Below, in pieces: positions 25,431 to 33,511 of a stretch of 59,650 nt of DNA. The number at the start of each line of letters is the position of its first letter. Within the stretch, counting starts at the first letter, position 1. Made by a program: the position numbers and the translations under genes. The notes beneath the pieces are model-generated. The model made no database searches. It was not told the DNA's origin and was given only the letters and a program-made list of their open reading frames with translations. Where the stretch lies: NCBI GenBank assembly GCA_025350045.1, contig JANXYM010000007.1, positions 1 through 59,650 of the forward strand, given 5' to 3'. Origin of the DNA: Methanomicrobiales archaeon. Its GTDB lineage: Archaea; Halobacteriota; Methanomicrobia; Methanomicrobiales; Methanospirillaceae.

Positions 25431-26297
25431 ATGAAAACCGTGATCTATTACTTCACCGGCACCGGCAACACGCTTGTCGTTGCCCGGGAGCTTGCCGCGG
25501 AACTTGGCGATGTGAAACTCGTTCCCCTCCGGCGTGCGATCCAGCCCGGCGGGATCTCTGTCGATGCAGATGTCGTGGGCATCGCCTTCCCGGTTTACTT
25601 CCTCAACCTGCCCGGCATTGTCCGGAAGTTCGCTGAGAATATCCGGTTCAGCGGTAAGCCATATATCTTTGGCATCGCTACCTGCGGGGAACGGCCGGGG
25701 GGAGCGCTCTTTACCTTAAAAACGCTTCTCGAAGAAAAAGGGACAATGCTCTCTTACGGGTTTGTTGTTGTCATGCCGGAGAATTATATAGGCCCTGTTG
25801 ACCTTATGGGGGATGCACCCCTACGGCAGGAAAAATATATGCATGCACTAAGCCGGATCCCGGCAATTGCAGCAGCAATACGGGAACGGAAGGTATCCGT
25901 ACCGGAAGGTTCGGATTCCGCGCTCCTGAAGATCGGGGGCCCCATCACCAGCACCCTTGCAACGTCACTGTACAATACACCCGGACGCCTTCACGCAACC
26001 GCTGCCTGCAACCGGTGCGGGACCTGCGGCCGGATCTGTCCCACGAGAAATATTGCGGTGACCGAATCCGGTGTCAGCTGGGGGAAGGACTGCACCCAGT
26101 GTTATGCCTGCATCCACTGGTGCCCCCTATCATCCATATCCTCTTCTCTCCATAATCCTCACTGCACCCAGTGTTATGCCTGCATCCACTGGTGCCCGCA
26201 AACGGCAATCGAGATCGGCGGCAGGACTGCCGGAAAGCCGCGGTACCACCACCCGGATGTATCCCTGCGGGACATGCTGGAACAGCGGGGAGAATGA
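25431..26297 (+). CDS. EFR1-type flavodoxin/ferredoxin fusion, third copy, with an extra cluster motif
   Basis: 288 residues. The flavodoxin part has YYFTGTGNTLVVARELA, IAFPVYFLNLPGIV and IATCGERPGGA. The ferredoxin part has CNRCGTCGRICP, then CTQCYACIHWCP twice, 24 residues apart, created by an in-frame direct repeat (see 26089-26197). Its paralogues have only two cysteine motifs, so this one either carries a third partial cluster site or uses one of the duplicates. The spacer between copies (LSSISSSLHNPH) is serine-rich and unlike the rest. It lies 14 nt after the membrane ferredoxin gene. Confidence 0.88.
   Translation: MKTVIYYFTGTGNTLVVARELAAELGDVKLVPLRRAIQPGGISVDADVVGIAFPVYFLNLPGIVRKFAENIRFSGKPYIFGIATCGERPGGALFTLKTLLEEKGTMLSYGFVVVMPENYIGPVDLMGDAPLRQEKYMHALSRIPAIAAAIRERKVSVPEGSDSALLKIGGPITSTLATSLYNTPGRLHATAACNRCGTCGRICPTRNIAVTESGVSWGKDCTQCYACIHWCPLSSISSSLHNPHCTQCYACIHWCPQTAIEIGGRTAGKPRYHHPDVSLRDMLEQRGE
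26089..26197 (+). repeat. Direct repeat, 37 bp identical, 72-bp period, inside the third EFR1 gene
   Basis: Bases 26089-26125 and 26161-26197 are identical (beginning ACTGCACCCAGTGTTATG, ending CCACTGGTGCCC), separated by 35 unrelated pyrimidine-rich bases. The 72-bp period keeps frame. Perfect identity suggests a recent event or strong constraint. Confidence 0.9.
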
Positions 26298-26361
26298 ATA
26301 TGGACCGGACCGGCTGGATCGCGAATGCGGGAGGGTATTATTCCGGCAGGTGTCCAGTACC

Positions 26362-27483
26362 ATGACTGTGGGAAGGACCTTCCTGAAGGAACACACCCGG
26401 GAAGTGAACAACCGCCAGTATCGCGAGACCTTCGATGCCACTATCGGAGAAACTCTCCGCCAGGCAATCCGTATCATAACCGCAGAGCCGGCGCTCGTTA
26501 TTCCCGGGTCGGTGATCCTGCACCACCAGCGGAATGCGGCCATGATTCGGCAGCAGCACGAGCGCGAGGGGCTGCTCGTCCCGCCGGTCATGATCACCAG
26601 CATCACCTCGCGCTGCAACCTTGCCTGTGCCGGATGCTACATGCATGGCCGGGGAGAGCAGATCCGGGCGGAGATGAGCCCGGAGATCCTTGCATCGGTG
26701 GTTGATCAGGCCGCGGAGCTCGGCGTTTCTGTCATCGTGATTGCGGGTGGCGAGCCGCTCGTCCGTAAGGAAGAGATCCTCCGGATGACACGAGTCCATC
26801 CTGCGATCCTCTTTCCGCTCTTCACCAACGGTCTCCTGATCGATGACACGATGGCCGACGCGATTGCTGCATGCCGGAACATCGTGCCGGTAATCAGCTT
26901 TGAAGGTTTCCGGCATGACACCGATACACGGCGGGGGGGCGGGGTTTATGACCAGCTGCTCGAAACCTGTGCACGGCTTAAACGCCGGAATATCTTCTTT
27001 GGGTGCTCGGTCACGATCACGCGGGAGAACTTTGACCGGGTCACTCATGAGGCATTCATCCGGGAGATGCTCAGGATCGGCGCCCGGGCGTTCACCTTTG
27101 TCGAGTATGTGCCCATGGAGCCCGGCACCGGAAACCTTGTCCTGATCCCGGAGCAGAAGATGACACTGCATGCAGTCCTTTCGGTCTTCAACCAGAAGTT
27201 TGCGGCCCTCTTCATCGGTTTTCCGGGTGATGAGGATGCGTACGGCGGATGCCTTGCCGCAGGCCGGGGTTTTGTGCACGTTAGCCCATCCGGCGATCTG
27301 GAACCCTGCCCTGCTGCTCCGTTCTCGGATGCGAACCTGGCAAAGGTGCCGCTCAAAGAGGCGCTTAAATCCCGGCTCCTTGCCCGGATTCGAAAAGATC
27401 ACGGGCTGCTCACAGAAAAAGAAGGCGGCTGTGCACTCCGGGCGAGCCGGGCATGGGTGCAGGAGCTCGTGGGCCGGGAATAA
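26362..27483 (+). CDS. Radical SAM protein at the end of the redox operon
   Basis: 373 residues. The SAM cluster motif is C85-x3-C89-x2-C92 (SRCNLACAGCYMHG), followed by the GGEPL motif (VIVIAGGEPLVRKEEIL) and a TIM-barrel-like run (PLFTNGLLID; PVISFEGF; CSVTITREN). The C-terminal region has further cysteines (GGCLAAGRGFVHVSPSGDLEPCPAAPF, EGGCAL), as in SPASM/Twitch enzymes with an auxiliary cluster. The product is unknown; relatives mature peptides or build cofactors. Neighbouring flavodoxins and ferredoxins could supply the reducing electron. ATG 26362 is chosen; longer in-frame starts run back through the previous gene. Confidence 0.85.
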   Translation: MTVGRTFLKEHTREVNNRQYRETFDATIGETLRQAIRIITAEPALVIPGSVILHHQRNAAMIRQQHEREGLLVPPVMITSITSRCNLACAGCYMHGRGEQIRAEMSPEILASVVDQAAELGVSVIVIAGGEPLVRKEEILRMTRVHPAILFPLFTNGLLIDDTMADAIAACRNIVPVISFEGFRHDTDTRRGGGVYDQLLETCARLKRRNIFFGCSVTITRENFDRVTHEAFIREMLRIGARAFTFVEYVPMEPGTGNLVLIPEQKMTLHAVLSVFNQKFAALFIGFPGDEDAYGGCLAAGRGFVHVSPSGDLEPCPAAPFSDANLAKVPLKEALKSRLLARIRKDHGLLTEKEGGCALRASRAWVQELVGRE

Positions 27484-27556
27484 TTCACCGGCCGGATTTT
27501 TTTTAATTATTTCCGGAATTTTTTTTTTGGATCCGGAGAAAATATTTTTGTTTTTT

Positions 27557-27752
27557 GGCTCTGTTGAAACCTTCAGAGAAACATGCAGTCGCTCTTTAGG
27601 ACACTTTGCACTTGGTGCCCGGCGAAGACCAAAACGAGGCGGCCGAGCGACCCCCGAAGGGGGTGGGCAGACTCCTAAAATTTTATAAGAAAAGGTGTCC
27701 GATTTTCACAATCCGGGTGCGAACTCCTGTTCATGTGCGTTTCTACAGGACC
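27557..27752 (-). mobile_element. MITE-like element E4 (right-arm type plus conserved block)
   Basis: The plus-strand left end GGCTCTGTTGAAACC and the next ~45 bp match the reverse complement of the right arm of E3 (AGAAACATGCAGTCGCTCTTT). From 27617 it switches to the block shared with E2, ending GTTTCTACAGGACC. The CTCCCC core is absent. A CCCCC-GAA-GGGGG hairpin lies at about 27651-27663. Together with AT-rich spacer it fills the 290-nt gap between the radical SAM gene and the TPR gene, ending 21 nt from the latter's stop. Confidence 0.6.
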
Positions 27753-27773
27753 AAAAAAAATCAAAAAAATAGT

Positions 27774-28346
27774 TCAGGAGGAACTTTGCCGTCTTTTCCA
27801 GGCTGCAATCCCTGCCATCAGAACGATCGCACCAATCGGAGCATACAGGAGCGGGGTAGTTTTGGTTTTTTGCTGAGCCTGTTGCGCTTGTTCTGCCTGT
27901 CTTTGCATTCCGCGTGCGATTTCCCGGTTCTGTTTCACAACATCATCATAGGGGTTGATAGCGGTAGCCTTGTCATACGAGGCGATTGCTTCGGTATACC
28001 GGCCGAGCCGGGAGAGGGCGGCAGCACGCTGGCTCCACAATTCCTCGTCAGTACTGTTCGGGTTGATGGCGATTGCCTTTTCATAGGAGGCTAATGCTTC
28101 CGGATACTGGCCGAGTTTGGATTGGGAGAATCCCCGGTGAGTCCAGGCATCAGCATAATTGGGTTCGAATGCGAGTGCCTTGTCATACAAGGCAATGGCT
28201 TCGGTATCATGACCCTGCCGGGAGAGACTGACCCCGTCATCAAAAAACTGTACTGCCCGACCATCAAACGCTGTTACCGCTGGACATACGAGCAGTACGA
28301 GGAGGATAAATCCACAGAAAAAAGTAATCTTGCGTATCGCTGCCAT
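27774..28346 (-). CDS. TPR protein with signal and C-terminal membrane anchor
   Basis: 190 residues. A signal peptide (ITFFCGFILLVLLVCPAVTAF) is followed by three TPR units (AVQFFDDGVSLSRQGHDTEAIALYDKAL; DAWTHRGFSQSKLGQYPEALASYEKAI; WSQRAAALSRLGRYTEAIASYDKAT). A Gln-rich linker and a C-terminal hydrophobic segment (PLLYAPIGAIVLMAGIAAW) with a KRRQ tail follow. The repeats should face outside, anchored at the C-terminus. The last ~25 residues are nearly the same as in the TPR protein at 28813, so the two are paralogues. ATG 28346 is preferred over an upstream in-frame start because it begins the signal. The role is unknown; TPRs imply protein binding. Confidence 0.8.
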   Translation of the reverse strand: MAAIRKITFFCGFILLVLLVCPAVTAFDGRAVQFFDDGVSLSRQGHDTEAIALYDKALAFEPNYADAWTHRGFSQSKLGQYPEALASYEKAIAINPNSTDEELWSQRAAALSRLGRYTEAIASYDKATAINPYDDVVKQNREIARGMQRQAEQAQQAQQKTKTTPLLYAPIGAIVLMAGIAAWKRRQSSS

Positions 28347-28386
28347 GCGTTGAAATCTGTATGTGAGATATTTAATATTGTGATCC

Positions 28387-28509
28387 CTACTCAAATCCGA
28401 TCTCCATCAGATCTTGTTTCAGGAATCTTTTCAAATCTCCTCCCCGCAACTCACCCGTACAAATGATTTCATTATTGACCTTCGGGACGGAAGTGCTCCA
28501 TAAATCCAC
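28387..28509 (-). pseudogene. 3' remnant of a thioredoxin-fold gene
   Basis: The last ~40 codons before the stop read VDLWSTSVPKVNNEIICTG...DLKRFLKQDLMEIGFE. A Val-Pro (cis-Pro position) followed by xNxEIICTG and a terminal helix is the C-terminal half of a thioredoxin/glutaredoxin-like domain. No N-terminal half with a CxxC site is found upstream, where element E5 begins. It is probably a gene cut off by the insertion or later deletion. Other readings are possible because the match is short. Confidence 0.35.
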
Positions 28510-28544
28510 ACGGTGCAGCGCTTGACGACCTGACCTTAAAAATG

Positions 28545-28784
28545 GGATCTGATGTAATTCTTTTTCATCGTTTGTTTCATCTCTCACAGATGCGAGCGTG
28601 ACTCCCTCTCTCACCCTGAGGGGGAGGCAGCCCCGGGGAAGTATCCTCCTGACCCCCTGTTTTCTCATCGTCCTTTAGAAGATTTTCTCACTATCGGGAG
28701 ATGCGCAACGTGAGGGGTGGAAGCATGACGGGTAAAGAGTCCCAGTGACCGACAACCCGTTTCATCTGAGGATTTCAACAGGGC
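28545..28784 (+). mobile_element. MITE-like element E5, degenerate
   Basis: About 240 bp, colinear with E1/E3: CTCTCTCACCCTGAGGGGGAG hairpin region, CCTGACCCCCTGTTTTCTCATCGTCC, and right arm ending GGATTTCAACAGGGC. The left end GGATCTGATGTAATTC is eroded. Overall it is more divergent than E3 and therefore older. It ends 28 nt from the stop codon of the downstream-lying TPR gene. Confidence 0.55.
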
Positions 28785-28812
28785 AAAAAAAAGAAATTAT
28801 TCAGAATGCGTC

Positions 28813-29712
28813 TCAACGCCGGCGCCCTATGGCAATTCCTGCCATAAGGGCAATTGCACCTGCGGGTGCATACATGAGCGGGGTAGTCTTTGTTGGTTGC
28901 CGGGTTTGTTGCGGGAGCGGTGTTTGTGGAGTCGGTTGCTGCACGGGAGTTGTTGAGGTTTGTTGTGCCAGCCGTTGTTTTTCAAGCGCAATTTCCCGAT
29001 CCTGTCGGGCAGCAGTTGCATTCGGGCTGAGGGCAATTGCCTTATCGAACAATGCGATCGCTTCCGGATACTGGCCGAGCCTGACAAAACCCACCCCCTC
29101 GTTATAAAACTGTACTGCGCGACTCTCATTCGCAGCTGACAGGGCAGATGCAGATGCAGCAGCTCTTTGGGCAGAGGAAAGGCCGGTAGTTGCATCCTGA
29201 TTCCCGGGATCTGTTTCCAGTGCCCGGGTATACGCAGCCACAGCACCCGAATAATCTCCCGTCTTTGAGAGTGTATCTCCCTTGTTGATCAGGGCAATGG
29301 TATAGTCCGGTTCGTACAGGATGGCGTTGTTATACGCAGCAAGTGCTTCTTTGTATTTTCCCAGATTGTAGTAGGCATAGCCCTTGTTATTCCAGAGCAT
29401 GTTATCCTTGGGATATAGAGAGAGCCCCTGTCCTGTCGTCACAAGGGCATCGTCATATTTTTGAAGTTGAATCTGTGCATAACTCTTGTCCTGGTACGTA
29501 TACAACAGGGTTTCAGACATTTTGATCATGGTGGTGTCTGAAGCAAGAGCCTGGTCAAAATATGCAATCGCTCTCTCGTAGTCACCCTTTGCGAGATAGG
29601 ATTCACCAATATTGTAATAGCTTGTAGCCTCATCCGCTGCAAGCACCGGCTGGATACACAAGACAATCAGTATGACCAGGGTAAGGAAGTGCGTAAACTG
29701 ACGGAATCTCAT
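28813..29712 (-). CDS. TPR repeat protein, secreted and membrane-anchored
   Basis: 299 residues. The signal peptide is FLTLVILIVLCIQPVLAA. Five or so TPR units cover residues ~30-235, e.g. SYYNIGESYLAKGDYERAIA, MLWNNKGYAYYNLGKYKEAL and LINKGDTLSKTGDYSGAV. A Thr/Pro/Gln-rich linker precedes a C-terminal helix (PLMYAPAGAIALMAGIAIG) and RRR tail. This is the same plan and tail as the shorter protein at 27774, so the pair is a tandem duplication now separated by E5 and a gene remnant. A TATA-like AT stretch lies near 29735. Likely a surface scaffold; the partner is unknown. Confidence 0.82.
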   Translation of the reverse strand: MRFRQFTHFLTLVILIVLCIQPVLAADEATSYYNIGESYLAKGDYERAIAYFDQALASDTTMIKMSETLLYTYQDKSYAQIQLQKYDDALVTTGQGLSLYPKDNMLWNNKGYAYYNLGKYKEALAAYNNAILYEPDYTIALINKGDTLSKTGDYSGAVAAYTRALETDPGNQDATTGLSSAQRAAASASALSAANESRAVQFYNEGVGFVRLGQYPEAIALFDKAIALSPNATAARQDREIALEKQRLAQQTSTTPVQQPTPQTPLPQQTRQPTKTTPLMYAPAGAIALMAGIAIGRRR

Positions 29713-29900
29713 ACGTATGCAGTGATGATTTTTTACCCGTTAATACCTTCGCATTCATCCCTGATTCAGCGGCTGGAACACGATCCGTGGTATCCTGCCT
29801 GATACGACAAATCACGGTTCTCCGGTTGCATCCCCCATGTGGCCACTTTCCTGCCGCATCCCGCTCCCTTTTAATATCATACTCCGAGATCCTAAGCACC

Positions 29901-31892
29901 GTGACTGAGTTCGAGCTCGTCTCCCCATTCGCACCTGCCGGCTCCCAGCCCGAAGCCATCAGAGAGTTAACCGAAGGTCTGGACAAGGGCGAACGGCTCC
30001 AGACGCTGCTGGGTGTGACCGGCTCCGGCAAGACCTACACGATGGCAAACGTGATCGCACATGCCGGCCGGCCCACGCTCGTGCTCGCCCACAACAAGAC
30101 GCTTGCTGCCCAGCTCTATGCCGAGTTCTGCGACTTCTTCCCGAAAAACCGGGTCGAGTACTTCGTCTCCTATTATGACTACTACCAGCCCGAGTCCTAC
30201 ATTCCCTCAAAGGACCAGTATATCGAGAAGGACTCGGCCATCAACCCCAAGATCGAGCAGATGCGTCTCTCGGCCACCGCTTCGCTCTCGTTCCGGCGCG
30301 ACGTGATCGTGGTTGCCTCCGTTTCCTGCATCTTTGGTCTTGGCAACCCCGAGAACTTCCGGAACATGGGATTCGAGCTCTCGGTGGGCCAGAAAATCTC
30401 CCGCACGGAGATCATGAGCAGGCTGCTCGATATCCTTTTCGAGCGGAATGATCTCGAACTGATGCCCGGCCGCTTCCGGGTCAAGGGCGATACGATCGAT
30501 GTCATCCCCGGGTACTTCAACGATATCATCCGGATCGAGATGTTCGGCGATGAGATCGAGCGGATCAGCGAAGTGGACAAGAACACCGGCAACCGGAAAG
30601 AGCAGCTCAAATATTTCTATGTCTATCCCGCACGCCACTTCGTCACTCCCGAAGGTGCCCGGAAGAAGGCAGCCGAGACCATAAGGAAAGAACTTGATGA
30701 AGTCCTGCCCACGCTGGGCATGCTCGAGGCGCACCGGCTCGAACAGCGGACCAATTATGATCTCGAGATGATCGAAGAGACGGGTTCAACCAAGGGCATC
30801 GAGAACTATTCCCGGCACTTTGATGGCCGCTCGGCCGGTGAGAAACCCTACTGCCTGCTCGACTATTTCCCCGACGACTTCTTACTCATCATCGATGAGA
30901 GCCACCAGACCATCCCGCAGCTCCACGGCATGTACAACGGCGACCGGTCGCGCAAGAAATCCTTAATCGATTACGGGTTCCGGCTGCCGAGCGCGTACGA
31001 TAACCGTCCCTTAAAATTTCACGAGTTCGAGCAGTACATGACGAGCACGATCTTTGTCTCTGCCACACCGGGCGATTACGAACTGAAGAACTCGGACCGG
31101 CTCGTAGAACAGATCATACGGCCAACGGGACTTGTCGATCCGGAAGTCGAGGTCCGGCCGATCACCGGGCAGACCGATGATGTGATCCGCGAGGTGGGGG
31201 CAACCATTGCCCGGGGTGACCGGGCCCTCATCACCACGCTCACCAAAAAACTCGCCGAAGAACTCTCTGAGTTCCTTGCCGACCGGGGCATAAAAACCCG
31301 CTATCTCCATTCCGATATCAAGACGCTCGAACGCACCGAGATCATCCGCCAGCTCCGGCTGGGCAAGTTCGATGTGCTGGTGGGAATCAATCTCCTCCGG
31401 GAAGGGCTCGATATTCCCGAAGTTGGGTTCATCGGTATCCTCGACGCGGATAAGGAAGGCTTCCTCCGTGATGCCCGGAGCCTTATCCAGATCATCGGGC
31501 GGGCAGCCCGTAATGTGAACAGCAAGGTCGTGCTGTATGGCGACAACATGACTGACTCGATGAAGCGGGCGATGGCCGAGACCCGGCGGCGGCGCGAGAT
31601 GCAGGTCCGCTACAACACCGAGCATGACATCGTACCGCTCACCATCATCAAGCCGGTCAAAGAAAAGGAAGTCGAGCTGACCGATACCAAGCATGTGCCG
31701 AAGAACGAGATCCCCAACGTGATCATCGATATCGAGAAACAGATGCGGGATGCCGCCGAGAGCCTCGACTTCGAGCGGGCGATTGCGCTCCGGGACCAGA
31801 TCAAGAAGCTCAACGAGCGGCTCAAGGTAGCGGGAAAGAACCCGCATACTGCCACATCACCGGTCAAACCGGGACGGGCAAAAAAGAATTAA
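29901..31892 (+). CDS. uvrB: Excinuclease ABC subunit B
   Basis: Helicase-like damage-verification subunit of nucleotide excision repair, 663 residues. Walker A is GVTGSGKT (38-45). The damage-probing beta-hairpin is YYDYYQPESYIPSKDQYIEKD, and the DEAD-type motif IIDESHQT. Helicase motifs V/VI are GINLLREGLDIPE and IQIIGRAARN. The C-terminal UVR motif (DAAESLDFERAIALRDQIKKL) pairs with UvrC. GTG 29901 gives the standard N-terminus (TEFELVSPFAPAG); an ATG at 29787 would add 38 unconserved residues. It is not linked to uvrAC. Its TAA overlaps the stop of the convergent PAS gene. Confidence 0.97.
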   Translation: MTEFELVSPFAPAGSQPEAIRELTEGLDKGERLQTLLGVTGSGKTYTMANVIAHAGRPTLVLAHNKTLAAQLYAEFCDFFPKNRVEYFVSYYDYYQPESYIPSKDQYIEKDSAINPKIEQMRLSATASLSFRRDVIVVASVSCIFGLGNPENFRNMGFELSVGQKISRTEIMSRLLDILFERNDLELMPGRFRVKGDTIDVIPGYFNDIIRIEMFGDEIERISEVDKNTGNRKEQLKYFYVYPARHFVTPEGARKKAAETIRKELDEVLPTLGMLEAHRLEQRTNYDLEMIEETGSTKGIENYSRHFDGRSAGEKPYCLLDYFPDDFLLIIDESHQTIPQLHGMYNGDRSRKKSLIDYGFRLPSAYDNRPLKFHEFEQYMTSTIFVSATPGDYELKNSDRLVEQIIRPTGLVDPEVEVRPITGQTDDVIREVGATIARGDRALITTLTKKLAEELSEFLADRGIKTRYLHSDIKTLERTEIIRQLRLGKFDVLVGINLLREGLDIPEVGFIGILDADKEGFLRDARSLIQIIGRAARNVNSKVVLYGDNMTDSMKRAMAETRRRREMQVRYNTEHDIVPLTIIKPVKEKEVELTDTKHVPKNEIPNVIIDIEKQMRDAAESLDFERAIALRDQIKKLNERLKVAGKNPHTATSPVKPGRAKKN

Positions 31893-33241
31893 GGACTGCG
31901 GTAATCCTGCTTCCGCTCTTCACCGTGAGGTTCCATATCCCCGGTGCCCACCATATAATAACGCTTGATGAAATCCCGCACTTTCTCGGATTCGATCCAG
32001 CCCATATCCAGCTGGGTGATGATCCGGTCGATCTCGCGTGCCTGCAGGATGATCTTATCGGAGATATCCCCGGGGGCAAGGCTCGAAAGGCCCATGATAA
32101 CGGCCAGCGGGTTCCGGATATGGTCGCCCAGGATCGCAAACTGTTCGATGTTATGCTCGATCTGCTCGAGCGCTTCGCGCTTGACTATCTCCATCTGTTT
32201 GCGATCGGTGATATCGATGAACGATGCCATGATGCATATCGGTTTCCCGGTCTCATCTTTCACCATGTTCATCCAGATCAGGACAAAGAAGGGCGACTTG
32301 TTGTATTTGATCAGTTTGATCTCGCCAAACCAGCTGCCTCTTTTCGGCAGCATCTCGCGGATCTCGTCAAAAACCTGCTCTGAGCTGAAGAACTGGCGGG
32401 TGTTCTTGCCCAAAAACTCCTGCTCAAGGCGATACTCCATCATTTTCAGGAGCGACTGGTTTACGTAGGTGATGTTGAAATCCAGGTCGAGGATCGCAAT
32501 GGCGTTGATCGATGAACTGATGGCATGATCCTTGATGAGCAATGCCACTTCAGCCTTTTTCCGGTCCGTGATATCTACCAGGGTACAGACAAACTGGTTG
32601 TCGGGAAGTTTTCCGGCAGAGATGAGCACCCACCGCTCCCTGTCAATCTGCGATTTGAACCGGGTCTCAAGATTCTCCACATTTCCATGAAGGTGGAGTC
32701 GTTTGAAAAACAGGTCTTTGGATTCAGTGTCCAGCCAGAGGTCAGCAAAGGAGATCTTCGGGAGTTCTTCACTGGTATACCCGAGCATATCGGCAAAACG
32801 CTTGTTCACTTCAATAATTGAGAGATCCTGACTGTTGACAAGACCAATTCCCGCTTCCGAATGGTTGAAGATCCCGCGATACTTCACCTCGTTCCTGCGC
32901 ATGTGGGTGGCAAGGCTTGAGACGACAACGGATACCCCAATGAGCACGTAACAGATAACCGATGACGAAACGAGTATGGCAAGATCGCTGCCGAGGAAAT
33001 AGTACACAAGCGACATGTACGCCAGGGAGATGACGACGGCAAAGATCGGGCCCCGGTGCGGGTACCAGTAGGCTGCGATCACCACCGGAATGTAGAAGAG
33101 GTTGGGGGCAACGTCATTATTCCCGTAATAGAGAGAGAGGATATTGATCAGGAGGGCAAGCACTGTCGTATTGATGACAATGAACAGCCAGAGATTGACG
33201 AGACTTTCCTCACGTTCAGCAAAAATATTCGTTTCCGTCAT
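31889..33241 (-). CDS. Membrane PAS sensor with HisKA-like helix but no ATPase domain
   Basis: 450 residues. Four or five membrane helices lie in the first ~130 residues (LWLFIVINTTVLALLINIL; NLFYIPVVIAAYWYPHRGPIFAVVISLAYMSLVYYFLG), then two PAS domains (~140-255, 258-370). A helix with FAILGDHIRNPLAVIMGLSS (H374) is equivalent to a kinase phosphoacceptor helix. Only 76 residues follow and they hold no N, G1 or G2 box. It might be phosphorylated in trans, or act as a receptor without kinase activity. ATG 33241 has AAGGGG 6 nt upstream. It is convergent with uvrB, the stops overlapping in TTAA. Confidence 0.85.
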   Translation of the reverse strand: MTETNIFAEREESLVNLWLFIVINTTVLALLINILSLYYGNNDVAPNLFYIPVVIAAYWYPHRGPIFAVVISLAYMSLVYYFLGSDLAILVSSSVICYVLIGVSVVVSSLATHMRRNEVKYRGIFNHSEAGIGLVNSQDLSIIEVNKRFADMLGYTSEELPKISFADLWLDTESKDLFFKRLHLHGNVENLETRFKSQIDRERWVLISAGKLPDNQFVCTLVDITDRKKAEVALLIKDHAISSSINAIAILDLDFNITYVNQSLLKMMEYRLEQEFLGKNTRQFFSSEQVFDEIREMLPKRGSWFGEIKLIKYNKSPFFVLIWMNMVKDETGKPICIMASFIDITDRKQMEIVKREALEQIEHNIEQFAILGDHIRNPLAVIMGLSSLAPGDISDKIILQAREIDRIITQLDMGWIESEKVRDFIKRYYMVGTGDMEPHGEERKQDYRSP

Positions 33242-33511
33242 CAGTTTCCCCTTATCTGCACTTGGTCTTATGTGCTGCCGGTATGTGGCTGTTTCGCTCA
33301 CGAGAGATATGAAACTTAATTGCACCAACCGTTATTAATAAATTTTGTTTTTGTCTGATTTTTCTTTTTTGTCATTTTTCGTGGAAAGTGTTTCTGAAAA
33401 ATCCCAAATCTCTTCTTCCTGAATACACGTGTATAATGCCGGGATGATGGTGCATCCAGAGTGGGTATTTACCTGATTGTAACCCCATGGATCCGGCATG
33501 AGTGGTGAGGT

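Noticed and set aside
26071-26361. Longer N-terminus for the radical SAM protein
   Set aside because: It would overlap the previous gene in another frame through its duplicated cluster motif and adds no conserved residues.
30207-30734. 175-codon minus-strand frame inside uvrB
   Set aside because: Shadow of uvrB codon structure; the plus-strand protein is complete and conserved.
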